From NCBI GenBank assembly GCA_031216445.1, contig CM062211.1:2120001-2184000 (forward strand): 64,000 bases of DNA. The letters are read 5' to 3'. Shown here piece after piece: positions 1 to 11,680 of this stretch (position 1 is its first letter; every line of letters starts with the position of its first letter). Source of the DNA: Lateolabrax maculatus (taxonomy: Eukaryota; Chordata; Actinopteri; Acropomatiformes; Lateolabracidae). The position numbers were made by a program, and so were the translations under genes. The notes beneath the pieces were generated by a model. It saw only the letters and a list, made by a program, of their open reading frames with translations. It did not search any database and was not told where the DNA came from.

Positions 1-190
1 TTTCCATATGTGTTCCACTGGCCTGAGATCTGGTGGCTGTAAAGGCCCGAGCATTTTATTCACATCATTTTTGTACTCACCAAACCATTTGGTGAGCCAT
101 GGTGCATGGAAGCATCTGCATTCGGTATGTTTCTCCACTCTTTTATTTAGGTTTTCCCTTTAATTTGTCCCCCGTTTCTGTCTGTATCTG

Positions 191-231
<41 letters not shown>
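191..231. repeat. Compound (TA)n-(TG)n microsatellite
   Basis: About 10 TA units run directly into about 10 TG units. This is an ordinary vertebrate compound dinucleotide repeat and is likely length-polymorphic. Confidence 0.95.
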
Positions 232-2520
232 TTAGTATTTCTGCACTACTTCCATATAGTTATTAGTTTTTTGAGTTTTGAGTCGTTCACTCCCACTTGA
301 CCGCACATTTAGCTTAGATGCCAGTGAACACAAGAACACAAATTGAGCAAACTCTTACCCCATCCCACCAGAGTGCCAACAGTACTTGGAGCGGCTAGTG
401 CTAGAATAACCAATTAAAAAACGTTGGTTTTGCAGAATCGTCCAATACTGATGTGTTCTTTTGGAGACTGAGTTGATTTCAGTGCAGTTCTCCTCCTAGG
501 TCAGGACCTTTGATTCTGTGGTTTTCCAATGTGAAGTTCTTCCAGGCAAAGACATTTCCTCTAACGGGATCAGTCCTGAGAGCAAAATCACCTCGGCTTT
601 ACATTTACCCTTTGTCATAAACGCCCTATTATCACTGTACTTTGCTTCACCCTCTTCTGTTTTTTATTGATGCGTCTCTAACACACAGCTTTCTTGGTCT
701 GTCTCATGTGCTCTAAGCTAACTCATTCACCGCCTCCCTCCACCCTTCCCTCATCAGCTATTCCATCCACAGTGCTGCCTTCACTGCTCTGGCCCTCAGG
801 CATTGCTTCTCCTGCATGATTTATTGTCCTCCCCGGCTGCTCTCAACACTCGGGTCCTCGTTCCTCCACTCCCTTCCCAGCTCTCCTCACGAGAGGAATG
901 AGCAAGCTTCCACCACTGGGACATCACTGTACAGTTTACTGAAACGGTAAAGCAGCCCGCTGTTTACTCTGCTGACATGAAGGACACGAGCAGCGTCTCA
1001 TATGAGGCTTAGTGTTTGTTTTGTAATTAACTTGTCATTTCATCTCAGAAGTTTTGTTTTCACTTCTCGGCAAAAGAACTTATAATGGTGAAACATTCAC
1101 AGCAGAGACAACTTAATATTTCCAATAAATTCAGAGAATCTTCGAGCTACCCTGCTGTGACTTAGTAACTTAAGTTAGACTTTGAGACTGCATGAGAGGA
1201 AGAGAAAATAGCATAATGTGCCCAGGGAAGGAAGACAAATTAATTAGAGGAGCACCAATCCAGCTCAATAGCTTGGCTTGCCAGCATGTTTTAATCACTA
1301 ACAGTATAATTAGGAAGGGGCACAGTGAGGCATGCAAGGGTTCTCCAGTAATAAGGGATGAGAGCAACTCCAAATTTCAATTAGGCAACAGAAAACACTC
1401 TGAAGATATGCCCTTGGATAAGGTCTTTGATGCTTCATAGAAGCATATACTGAACCTCCAACAGTGATGAACATGGTTCCCTTTACAATATCCTTTTTTT
1501 CCAGATGATGGATCAATAATTGCCCGGTTTGGTTGGCCAGTGTCTGGCAGGTATGAGTGTTACACGCCATCAACTGCGCAGAACTAATGGTTTTATACAG
1601 TACCAGCTACACATTCTTATGTCAAGTCCAAAACTAAGACTGAAGTTTTAGTATGAGAATAATTCCAGTTTATTACAACTTGAGTCTCATTTTCATAGTT
1701 TGGCCATCCTTTCTATCAAAAATACAACAACTGTGCTAAAAAGAAGTCCAGTAATGCCAGAAACACGAGCATTCAGACAATCAAACAGGTAAGATACAAA
1801 CTAATAGGTTAGTCAAACTTGTCTGGAAGAGAAAACAACAGTGAACAGTAAAGTTATGACCCAAACTGTCATTTTGCGAACATTTTGCGGACCCACTTCC
1901 TGCTTCAACTTTGACCTACTGTACTTAATGTAGCTTTCTGTGCAGTGAAGAATTATTATCGGTGTTTCAGGTGTATGACTTCGATATAAAGTGAGTTAGA
2001 TCATAAGTATAAACAGTTGATTTGTGTCCAACCTGTCTGATCATTTGAAGTCAATTCATAACCACACAAAGCGGGAGCAGGTGGAGAAAGTGTGTTCTCT
2101 TTAACCCCCTGGGCCCTCAGCTGTTTCTGCTTCTGCTCTTTGACTATGAGATGTGCAAGGTGGAAATTTTGGTATGACGGTGGTCCAAGTTCATGGAAGG
2201 TTCAAAATGGAAAGGTGTCATCCTCTGGGGAGCATGGATATGCTGGATGACTTTCAAGGCAGTCTGTTAATTAGATCTCAGCTTTTATTGAGTACAAGTA
2301 GAAATTTTGCACACACACAAGAGGACAATTCAGTGGGGTCTCCTCAAGCAAAATATGTTGTCCAATAAGAAACAACAATTGTCAGCACAGAAAAGCCAAA
2401 TAATACATGCTTGAAGTAATTTAGAAAGTGTCTCCATTACATTATTTTTACACTTTAAAATGTCCCACTTAGTAGATATCTTTGACACAATTCTTTCAAA
2501 ACCAAATTTTAGGGGACAGT

Positions 2521-2775
2521 TTGAGATTTTGGGATATACACCAATTTGGTTTCTTGCTGATAGTTAGATGAGAAGATTGATATTCTCATGTCTGCGCGTT
2601 AAGTATGGAGCTAGAGTCAGGGGGCAACTGGCTTCATTTAGCATCAACAATTGAAGCAGGAGTCTCTGTGGGCCTCAACAGTGACAACAAGACTCTAGGA
2701 GGTCACTGCGCCCAATAAATACAGGACATTTGTGGTAAAACCACAAATTGTTGTTTTTACATTTCTGTTTGACTA
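2521..2775 (+). repeat. Half copy of teleost foldback repeat family
   Basis: The stretch reads GAGATTTTGGGATATACACC, then a TTTCTTGCTGATAGTTAGAT block, then ATGAGAAGATTGATATTCTC. It ends near GTAAAACCACAAATTGTTG. The opening matches, with divergence, the left outer arm of the complete element at 9951-10382 (ATTTTGGGTAAAAGC, TTTCTTGCTGAGAGTTTGAT) and the reverse complement of its right outer arm. The central arms seen in the full element are missing, so this is a truncated, older copy. Confidence 0.55.
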
Positions 2776-5397
2776 GATAGAATGTGTAAATCCCTAATCT
2801 TTAAAGGTTTTGGTAGGTGTATTGTTTTGCTTTATACAAGGCAAGAGTGGCTGTTGCTCCTCTCTGGCAGTCTTTGTGCTAAAATAAGCTAATCACATCA
2901 TACATACTGACGTGAAATTGGTTAATGAGCTTCCCCTCTAACTGTCGCCAAGAAAGCAAAAAAAGCTCAAAATGATAACCCATTCCTTCAGGGAATCCAT
3001 ATGAAAAAGTGTAAGTCAAGGAAAAAGTTTGACTTGATGGTGTGGTCAAGGGAAAGCTGAGGAGATTAACAAATTTGTTAGGAATTATTCACCAGGATTG
3101 AACATATCACGTTTTATGGTAGTATGGCCCATAGTTGTTAAGCTATCTTGCCTTGACCCAAAGTGTCGAACGGATCAATAGACTGCCTGAAGGACCTACT
3201 GACCAACATCACCAACCTGAGATTTCCGCAGTACCGATCAGCAATGGCTGATCCTGAGAACATAAATGGAACCGAAGAGAGAGGAATTAACACACCAGAG
3301 CTGCAGAACAACATGACAAAGCCAGCTGGAAGATATTTGGCATGAGAAATCTTGGCATTGGGCTGCATTCAACAAAGCAGTCTGGCAGAATGCAGGATTA
3401 ATAACAATCCGGAGAAGTGGGTGGTGGGTCACAAAGGATTTCAGTGCTCAGCACTTACTATAAATGTTCTCCTTTGTCTTAGAGAGACTAATCTCTTCAT
3501 GGCACCATTTGTTCTTTCTGTTGCCAGCATTCAACCTAGTCACTCTGATAACAGGACGGAGCTTTAGCCACAGGCTTGAACCAACATGTTCAGCTCACTG
3601 GTTCATGTCATTACAACATCCACGTTCACTTTAAACACATTTCAAAGTGTGATGTAGAAATATGAAATAAACACATTTTCGGGTCATTAGGTTAGAAAGT
3701 GAATACTAACACCTTCCACCACCCTGCATCTCCGTACACGACTACACAAATATATTTATAAAGAGAGTGAGGAAGAGAGCCATAAAATAGACTTATATTT
3801 AATTACACACTTGTACCTCATAGAGGGGAATTTTTGCTGTGCTCGACTTATTAATTTACTTTCCCAGAGAACAATGTGGTCAAAATTAAATGCTTCTGTT
3901 GAGGTAAAGAGTGTAATGCTGTCCAATTGTGCTTTCCCCACATTTGTGCTTAGGAGTTATAATTGCTTTTTGTCAGAAGCTATGCCCAACATAGCAGAAT
4001 TGTGATTTCTTGTTGATTATATCTTTAATTTTATACTGAAGTAGATGTCTTCTGCATCTGAGTTTGTACAAAGGTGTGGGATTTCTGTTCAAAAATCAAA
4101 GACTATGGTTATACGTGATGTCCCTCCCTCGGTGTTCAGGGGGCTCCTTGTTAAGCTCAGGAAGCCAAAGGTTCACCTGGGCTCTTGGGTTATAAAAGCT
4201 TACTCTCCATCTTCCCTCAGCTGTCATTCATCCCATATCATCTTCTTTTCCATCATCTTCTTTCCTAACCTTGAAAAATAGGAGGTACGGTAGGCGTTGT
4301 GACATATTGGCCTGGCAGTTATGCCTGCAGTCAACATTACCACCAAGCTGCTGTTTTTTTAAGAAAGGCTAAAAATACAGGCGATTAACGGGAAAATATT
4401 TAAACAGCAGGGCAGCAGGGTAATATAGGGGAAAATCCCCAGAAAAACAGGAGAGTTGACAGGTACGGGCTCATGGGCCAATGTAACTCAATGATGGAAG
4501 TTCAGCTGTCAGATGTCCAGTAATGAGGGAACACAGAAAACTGAGGTGGAGTTGCTGAGTTCACTGTAATTTACCTGAATAAAATCTGAAGGATAAATAC
4601 AAGCAGAACATTGTGTGGCCACCCCAACTTAACACTTTGATATGAAATTGTTGTTAGGAAGCTGGTCCTCCACCCATGTGTCGCACACAAACACAAGCTG
4701 TTTTGTTCCTGGCGTACCTTTGAATAACAGGACAAAAATAAACCCAGAGACACTTTTATTAATTGGCTGTATCACTGAAATGATACCGACCCAATGCTCC
4801 AAGCTTATTTCCATTTATATGTGCTCCATTTGAATTATGTAGAAAAAAATCCTGGATATTACATTTGCGGTGGATATGTATTTTATTTTCGTCAAAGAGC
4901 TGTATCTGATTTATGGAGATAATGGTGGGTTTCTGAAGGCCTGCAGGTAAAAAAATGCAGGCATAAATAAAAGAAGCAATATGCCTACGAGGCAGGAGAG
5001 GCATGAACACAAATAAAACGTAGCTTGAGGAACTATGTGCATTTGTTAAATTGGTTCTAATGACTTATAATCAGAATTATCATAATAATTTACCTGATAA
5101 AAACACATTACAAATGTAGCGGTTCAATGAGACAGTGGGTGGTAGCAGCTGAGTCATTAACCACATAACAAGAAACCTTTCATTGTCTCCATAACTCAGT
5201 ATTTGCATGTAAAGCTGCGTTAGGCATGTTGAGAGGATCTAGGTGGCCTATAGGTGCCACAGGGTTATAATCAGGGATGGAAAGACAAATAGAATATTTA
5301 ACACCAAGTTACTTGTGTAAAGATTTAAAAAGTAGGTAAATTAAAATGTACTCTGAATAAATGTTACTGCATTATATGATGAAAATGTATGATAGAA

Positions 5398-5990
5398 CTT
5401 AACCTTCTAGACCCCATAGTGCACCAGAGCACCAATTCTATATTTCACTATAGTGCCCAACAGCGCCCATTGTTTTTAGTGCATAAATTGGAAAATAAAG
5501 TCATGAGCTTTACATTGTTGATCGTTACGGCCAACAGTCACAAAGCCAAACATTTTCAATTTATAATTATATGAAAAAAGTGAATTTCTCGATGTTTTAT
5601 TTATAAATAACTTAACCCTCCCGAACCCATAGTGCCCTGAGCACCCGTTCTATATTTCACTATTTTCACTAGTTATTTTTAGTGTATCAAAAACAGAAAA
5701 TAAAGTCATGAGCTCTTCTTTGTTGATACTTTAAGTGGTCACAGATGAACCGGAACCAAAAATATATATCTTAATGTGTATATCTGTGATTTTTTCTTGT
5801 GGATTTCCACTCGGTTTCCACCTGTAGATCCAAAAGTGGCTCAGCTTTCTTCATTATAATCTTATGGAAGCATCACAATCACCAATTGACAGTTAACCAA
5901 CAGCTCCAAAGACAAAGATTTTAAATTTACAACAATATGAAAAAAAAATCTACTTATGGCAGTTTTATTTTAAAATTACTTGAATGATTA
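5398..5990. repeat. Diverged duplication with ~213-bp unit, three partial copies
   Basis: The segment starting AACCTTCTAGACCCCATAGT (5401) recurs as AACCCTCCCGAACCCATAGT at 5614, an offset of 213 bases. Both copies are followed by CTATATTTCACTAT and later by AAAATAAAGTCATGAGCT. The second half of the unit (AGTCACAAAGCCAAACATTTT, then an ATATGAAAAAA tract) recurs once more near 5900-5990 in diverged form. The second unit appears interrupted at about 5760-5880. No coding content was seen. It could be an internally repeated part of a transposon or a local duplication. Confidence 0.6.
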
Positions 5991-6066
5991 ATAAAAAATA
6001 AAAAAATTGAATATATGTTTGGATTGATTAATTGATTTATTGATCTGTTTTAGGAGACATCACATT

Positions 6067-6171
6067 CATCGGTTGTTGTGTCACAATCACCTGTTATTGC
6101 ATTGCAATGACCTGTTGTTAAACCACGATGACCTATGGTTTTATCACAGTCATTAATTGTTGGATCTTAGT
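6067..6171. repeat. Degenerate 21-bp tandem repeat, five units
   Basis: Five consecutive 21-base units can be laid out, with first bases CATCGGTTGTTG, CACCTGTTATTG, GACCTGTTGTTA, GACCTATGGTTT and CATTAATTGTTG. Each ends in a CA(A/G)T-, CGAT- or TAGT-type tetranucleotide. The period is exact although the sequence has drifted. It is not part of a supported coding frame, because the forward frame has a stop in unit five. Confidence 0.7.
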
Positions 6172-7524
6172 GATGTACTTAGTACTTTCGGGATGACTGA
6201 TATGTGATATGATGATAGTTCTCTCCATTTTGACCTCTCCACTTTTCTCAGTCTCCTTCCAGCACAGCACAGTTTGCTCTTGGTTTACTTCCGGCTGAGC
6301 TTCTTCACCATGATAGTGCCATACAATGCAGCACCAATCCACGAGTCGATCTTATCACCATCTTACCCTCACTTGTGAATGGGACCCAGAGATATTTGAA
6401 CTTCACCTGGGGTAACGACTTACTCCAATAATAAGTCAGCAGGCCACTGTTTTCCAGCAAAGGGCCTTAACAAATGTCTTAAAACTGAGCTGTATATGAA
6501 ACAATAAAACAATACATTAGTGATCAACTGAACCAGTTCCATTTAGACTAAGCAAATTCCATCTGTTTCACAAGATGCGGCTGAAACCTCCAGACAACCT
6601 AAGTAAGTGGACTTAGTGATAAGAATTGTCAAACTGCTTTTTCCAAGGTCAAGAATGAACCTTCAAGTTCAATCCAATCCAACACTAGAACTTAACTGTA
6701 CAAGCTTCAGAAGGGTACTGTTAATTCATGGGACGTATTTGATTCAGTTATATGGTAGATGGTTTGTGGTGTTTTGTCCTCCACCTATATGTGTCTGTTT
6801 GTTAACTGGGTCACACAAATATAATATCCTATAATGTCATTTTGAGTTTGTAAGTGTATCTCGACTGACTGTGGTTTCTTTTTATAGCCTGAGCAAAGAG
6901 TAACTGCAAATTAGATTTCTCTTTCGGAGGAAGTCACAAACTTACTTTGATGTTCCCTCATTGAGTTACCCTGCATGAGTGCAATCCAGGAAGGAAGAGA
7001 CAAAAGCATATAGTATACCAAAAGTGTGTGGCAAGACATCAAAAGCCTCATTTCAGCCATACAGGAGAAATTCTTCCAGGTGACCGTCTGTTAGGTCATA
7101 CTGAAATATGTACTCTGTGGATGTAGAATGAGTTTTTCTTTTTGGCAATACAAACATGTATCAGAGACTTAGAAGCTTTGGAAGAAGAAATCACCATAAC
7201 CCCACAGAAAGAAGATTCTGAGCCCTGCTCCTCTCTGTAAAGATTACCTATGTCCTTCCCATGTGGGTTCAAAGCAGATTTTACCATGATATTATTTTAA
7301 ATAAACAAGAATTTTTCTCAGTTGGATCAAGACGTCTGTCTGTTAATTGAATGCTCTAGTTGTTAATTTTGGTTGTATGATTCTTTGTCTTTAATTCTTC
7401 TCGATGGCTTTCCGACACATCTTACGACATATCCCTCGAGATATTGACTATATAAATGAAGTGAAACAAATTGGCAATTTAATCTGTTTATCCAGCTACA
7501 ATTTGCATGGCCCATATCAAAAAA

Positions 7525-8010
7525 GACTGGGAGTCTACAGCCATGCTAGCTGCTCTGTGAGGCTATGCTTAGGCATGGCAGTGTTTTCAGTTTAATGCTT
7601 ACATTTCAAAACAGTCTGATGTGAAGCAGGTGTATTGTTGACCACATGAACTATCTTAGTTCTGTGTTAGCACACTAACATTTAATAATTAACATTAAAG
7701 ACAAAGTACAGCTGAGGCAGATGGAAATATTTTTAGTTCCTCACGTAGTAGGTAATAACCACAGAATCGGAAAATTAAACATTTTGACCTGATAATGGCT
7801 CTAGATATAAAGTCAAGACAAGTAGGATTCATCCTCTGGAAACCATGACATGTCTGAACCAAATGTTGTGCCAATCCATCAAGTAGATGACCTGCTGGTG
7901 GCACTAGAAGAAAGGCCATTAGGCTTCGTACTCTGGGCACCATAAATGTCTGTACAAAATTTCATGGCAATCCATCCAACAGATATTTCAGTCTGGACGA
8001 ATATTGTGAC
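7525..8010 (+). repeat. Dispersed teleost repeat, copy A
   Basis: The copy contains landmarks shared with the other copies in this window: CCATGCTAGCTGCTCTGTGAG near the start, AAAGTACAGCTGAGGCAGATG at about 7700, ATTTTGACCTGATAATGGC at about 7780, and TACAAAATTTCATGGCAATC at about 7954. It lies in the same orientation as the copy at 28870-29400 and opposite to those at 16990-17250 and 42325-42600. I recall this family from many percomorph genomes but cannot name its class with certainty. No intact gene is present. Confidence 0.65.
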
Positions 8011-8655
8011 ACTTTTTAGTGCACTCACTTCCCTTGGATGATGATACTGATCTTGCAGATGCAACACTGGTGAAAAGGAGGCTAGAAAAGATGTGTAAAG
8101 AGGCCTCTGTGGTCAAGAACTTGTTGACATACTGAGCACACAGAGGTGTCAAGACAATTTGCAGATTTTGAAATTTAATTTTGAAATTCTCAGTTATTTG
8201 TTTGCATCTGATGTGGACATCCAGATATAGCTGATGACTGCAATGAAACAGCACATATTCCTATTTTATCCCAGAGACAATATTCAATTAATGATTCATT
8301 CATCTTCACTCATTTCATGTAATTTTCACTGTATAGTCAGTGTAGTTTTTGAATATTGTGCTTTTGGTTAGTTTTATGTAGAAATACTATTGAGGAGGAA
8401 ACCACATATATAAACTTGATGAAGAACATTGTAATGAACCAATCTGTACCGATAGCACTGATATACTGTATACTGTATTATGAATTGTACATTTTTGTAT
8501 GTTCAGTGAGGTACTGACCAAAACACCCTAGATTATGATGACTCAGCAGTTAATTAGATTTCAAGAATTAAAAGGGCATCAATTAAACACTGACTCTATT
8601 TTATTAAAGCTATCCAGCATAGTTTCAGGAGCAGGAATGCACCTCACCAGTGCTA

Positions 8656-8724
8656 CTTCTGGCATTTCTACCACTCCAGTACCACCTAACTGTCTCCTCC
8701 TCTTTTGCTCTCAAATTCTGCGCC
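8656..8724. repeat. Pyrimidine-rich segment duplicated at 9723-9792
   Basis: The stretch ACCACCTAACTGTCTCCTCC...TTTTGCTCTCAAATTCTGCGCC matches ACCTAACCCTCTCCTCCTATTTTGCTCTCTGATTCTACGCC about 1.07 kb downstream, in the same orientation. The two could be diverged long terminal repeats, or two copies of a short dispersed element. The DNA between them contains no recognisable retroviral or retrotransposon protein motif. Confidence 0.5.
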
Positions 8725-9066
8725 AGAACCGTGAGCTATTTGGACAAAATCAGGACGAGCACATCCAAAGTTTCTAACAGCCCATGCCAGCAGACCCAAC
8801 AACAGAAGCTGTGCCTGAGTCCAGCAAGCCTCAACATAGTCTCTTCCATGGTCCGTATCGCACTTGGTTTGTCTCTCCTCATCATACAAGACTACCATAA
8901 TTCACCTGATGAATCCTCCATGCTCCCCAGCCCACCTACCTCATCAGAAAACTGAGGACGAGGCAATTCATTGATAGTACATCGCTGTCGCTGCACTTCT
9001 CTGACTCCAGTCTCTCGCCATCATCCTGACTACCCCCGCCTCACAATGCATAGCTGGTGTCAGCGT

Positions 9067-9086
9067 GACCTCGCTCCAGCGAGGTC
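9067..9086. repeat. Perfect 9-bp inverted repeat
   Basis: GACCTCGCT and AGCGAGGTC are perfect reverse complements separated by two bases. They sit in a GC-richer patch between the two copies of the pyrimidine-rich segment. No function is implied. Confidence 0.8.
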
Positions 9087-9722
9087 CCCTGACGACCAGG
9101 TCTAATCAAAAATATCCAACTGGACCAAGGCCCCTCTTCAAAAACACAGCATTCCTCAAGATGCTTGAACTTTAGAAGCCATGTTCTTGTTTGCTTTTTC
9201 AGTTTCCTCAGATTCTCCAAGTTAACCTCCTCAACTTCGACACCTGCCGTCACGCCTGCAATTCAGACATGTCTTATTTCTGAGACAACACCATGGTATT
9301 CTACTTAAAGTGAACTAAAATGAATCAATCCCGAAAGCTTACACCCATCTTTTACTTCAAAATCCTTTCAATACCCTTGCAAACTACTTGCAATTCTGGA
9401 AATCCCAGAGCATAACATCGACATTTCTGGGTTGTTGGTTGTTGGTCCTCCCAAGCCTTTCACTGCTACATCCATTCAGATCTCAAATATAATAATAAAT
9501 AAGTAACTGGAGGTTTTGAGGTTCAACGATTCTTCCGATGGCTGTCTGTGTTGTGGGGGAGCTTCAGTAGGGAACTACAAGTGAGTTCAAGCCGCTCACA
9601 CCAATTATTTCTCTGTTGAACCAATTACAAATCTGTTGAACGTATCTTGTTGATGGGTGGTCCTTGCTAGCAAATAGTAGCTATCTAGCAGAGTTTGAGA
9701 GGAAGGACCACACCTCAACCGT

Positions 9723-9792
9723 TCTTCTTCCAGCATTCCTATAAATACCCACCTAACCCTCTCCTCCTATTTTGCTCTCTGATTCTACGCCC
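9723..9792. repeat. Second copy of the pyrimidine-rich segment
   Basis: This is the downstream partner of 8656-8724. It is preceded by CCTATAAATACCC, a TATA-like string at about 9738. That would fit a promoter in an old long terminal repeat, but no terminal TG...CA boundaries or target duplications were found. Confidence 0.45.
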
Positions 9793-9950
9793 CTCCCTCC
9801 CACCCTCTCTTTAATATAGATCACTTTAATGCATTAATAAAGCAAAAAGCAAAAGCAAAGGTACCTCAATATTTTACTCAAGTACAATACTTGAGTCAAT
9901 ATACTTAATTAGTCTCTATGTTTCTCTCTTTTTATTAAACAAATAGTTTT

Positions 9951-10382
9951 ACATTTTGGGTAAAAGCTTTTTCGCTTTCTTGCTGAGAGTTTGATACCAC
10001 TCTTGTTTGGGTATTACAAGGTTATGTGTTGGACTATTTCTCGGCCAGGAGCAGTAACTTCTGAGAGATTCCTCTGGTTGCCTGGTAACCACACTGTGAC
10101 GACAACACTCCGGAAAGAAACTGTTCCAAGCCAAGAAATAGTCCAGCACATAACCCTGCATAAAACCACATCTCAGTTGTTGTGTACAGATCAAACAAAC
10201 AAAACATGACATGTTAATTAGTGATCCTTGAATACCTTCAGAAGGAGCCAGGCTTTCCGTCTGTCTTCATGTTAAACTTACCATCTCCTGGCCATACATT
10301 TATCATACACACATGAGAGTGGCATCGAACTTCTCATCTAACTCTGCAAGAAAACCAATCAGTGTTTCTCCCAGAAAGTTTT
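9951..10382. mobile_element. Foldback (nested inverted repeat) element
   Basis: Inner arms at 10020-10045 and 10130-10155 are 26-base reverse complements with only two mismatches; both would be G-U pairs in RNA. Similarity continues inward toward GGTTGCCTGGTAACC, itself a near-palindrome at about 10077-10090. Outer arms at about 9951-10014 and about 10311-10382 also match in inverted orientation (GCTTTCTTGCTGAGAGTTTG against CATCTAACTCTGCAAGAAAA). No protein is encoded, so this is a non-autonomous, MITE-like element. I recall near-identical repeats in many percomorph genes. The half copy at 2521-2775 belongs to the same family. Confidence 0.75.
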
Positions 10383-11632
10383 TTAAAAAGTATAGATATT
10401 TGTCTCCAGCTATCGTGGGCTAATTCTGCCAATCAGGTTATTTGTGCCACCAGCTGCTGTCCCTCACAGACATGTTTGTAGAATTAAACCTTCAGCCTGC
10501 TCGCTGTGATTTTATTTGCCTCTGCTCTCTGTTCTCCACCCTAAAAATATTAACCACTAAGCTCATAAAACACTCCCTCTGTAGGGGACTCTCAAATAAT
10601 AAAACAATTTAGAGAGAGTAGTTTTATGGAGGTGTCACTGAGAGTCTTGGTGTCATGCACATATGAGTATGGCGACCTTGAGTGTTTGTGCTGTAACTCC
10701 TCTGCAGGGATGAGGAGGATGCCCTGCAGCATGATTAAGAATTCCCTGCTGGCTGCTGGCTGCTGCATTAGTATGGATGCTGAGTAGGTGAAAGTCCTCT
10801 TTTGATGCTGTGACCCTCGGCTGCTGTCAGGTAAGTGGGACGCCTTCATCCAGACGGGGAGTAAGTGCAAACACTTAAGGACAATAACAGACAGGAAGCT
10901 CAAAAGTAATGAGACCACAGGGAGTCCAAAAGTGCTTCCTCATTGTCTAGACACCTTATAGGCCTCTGTGCCCGCCCCTCCAATACACACACAATCACTC
11001 TCTCTCACACACACTCTCTTTCAACCACACTATCACTTCATCGGCGAGTTCATTTCCATTCTGAGCGCTCGGTGCTGGTGGGTCAAAGCCCTGATTGTGT
11101 GAAGAGCTGATGAAGGCAGAGACTCTCACTTCCCAGTGCCTTTATTATGGGGGAGGAGGCTTTCCTCATGCTCCCCCGTCCTCTTACATCACAGCATCCT
11201 GCCTGCAGCGGGGAGGGCATAAACATATTCATGGCAGCCACAGTAGCCCCTCACTTGTATGAAATGAGCCTGCAAGGGGATGATGCAGGTAAAGAGCTGG
11301 TGGGTCTGGAAGATGATGGGAGGGGGAAGGGAGGGTGTTGGACTAGATGCAATTCAGCAAGCTGGGCACCTTTGTTTTCCCCATCCAATTCCATTTGACC
11401 AGTGGCAAAATGTGAGAAAAGTGTGAGCAAAAGCTTTTTTTAAATCATGTTTATTTTCCATCCAGCTGTCAGCACAGGAGAGCCGAGGAGAATGAACATA
11501 AAAAAGTCATGCAAATTGAAATCTGGTTTTTCAAACTACAATTCCAAATGAGAGTTATATATGTTATAAATATAGATGACCACAAGAGACGGCTTGGAAA
11601 AAACGTTGGAGAAAAAATAGGTCATACCAGAT

Positions 11633-11680
11633 GGTGGAATGTAACTTACTACATCTACTCAAGTACTGTACTAAGGCTGT
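11633..11680 (+). repeat. Fragment of GGTGGAATGTAAC / TACTCAAGTA teleost repeat
   Basis: The string GGTGGAATGTAACTTACTAC followed by CTACTCAAGTACTGTACT is a short, recognisable edge of a very common teleost interspersed repeat. Other fragments of what appears to be the same family lie at 13755-13857, 26688-26940 and 60880-60955. Confidence 0.55.

Noticed and set aside
3163..3345. 60-codon frame MSNGSIDCLK... considered as a small gene
   Set aside because: The end of this region loosely resembles the edge of the dispersed repeat family (GACC...ACCAACATC); opposing frames overlap it and no domain is present.
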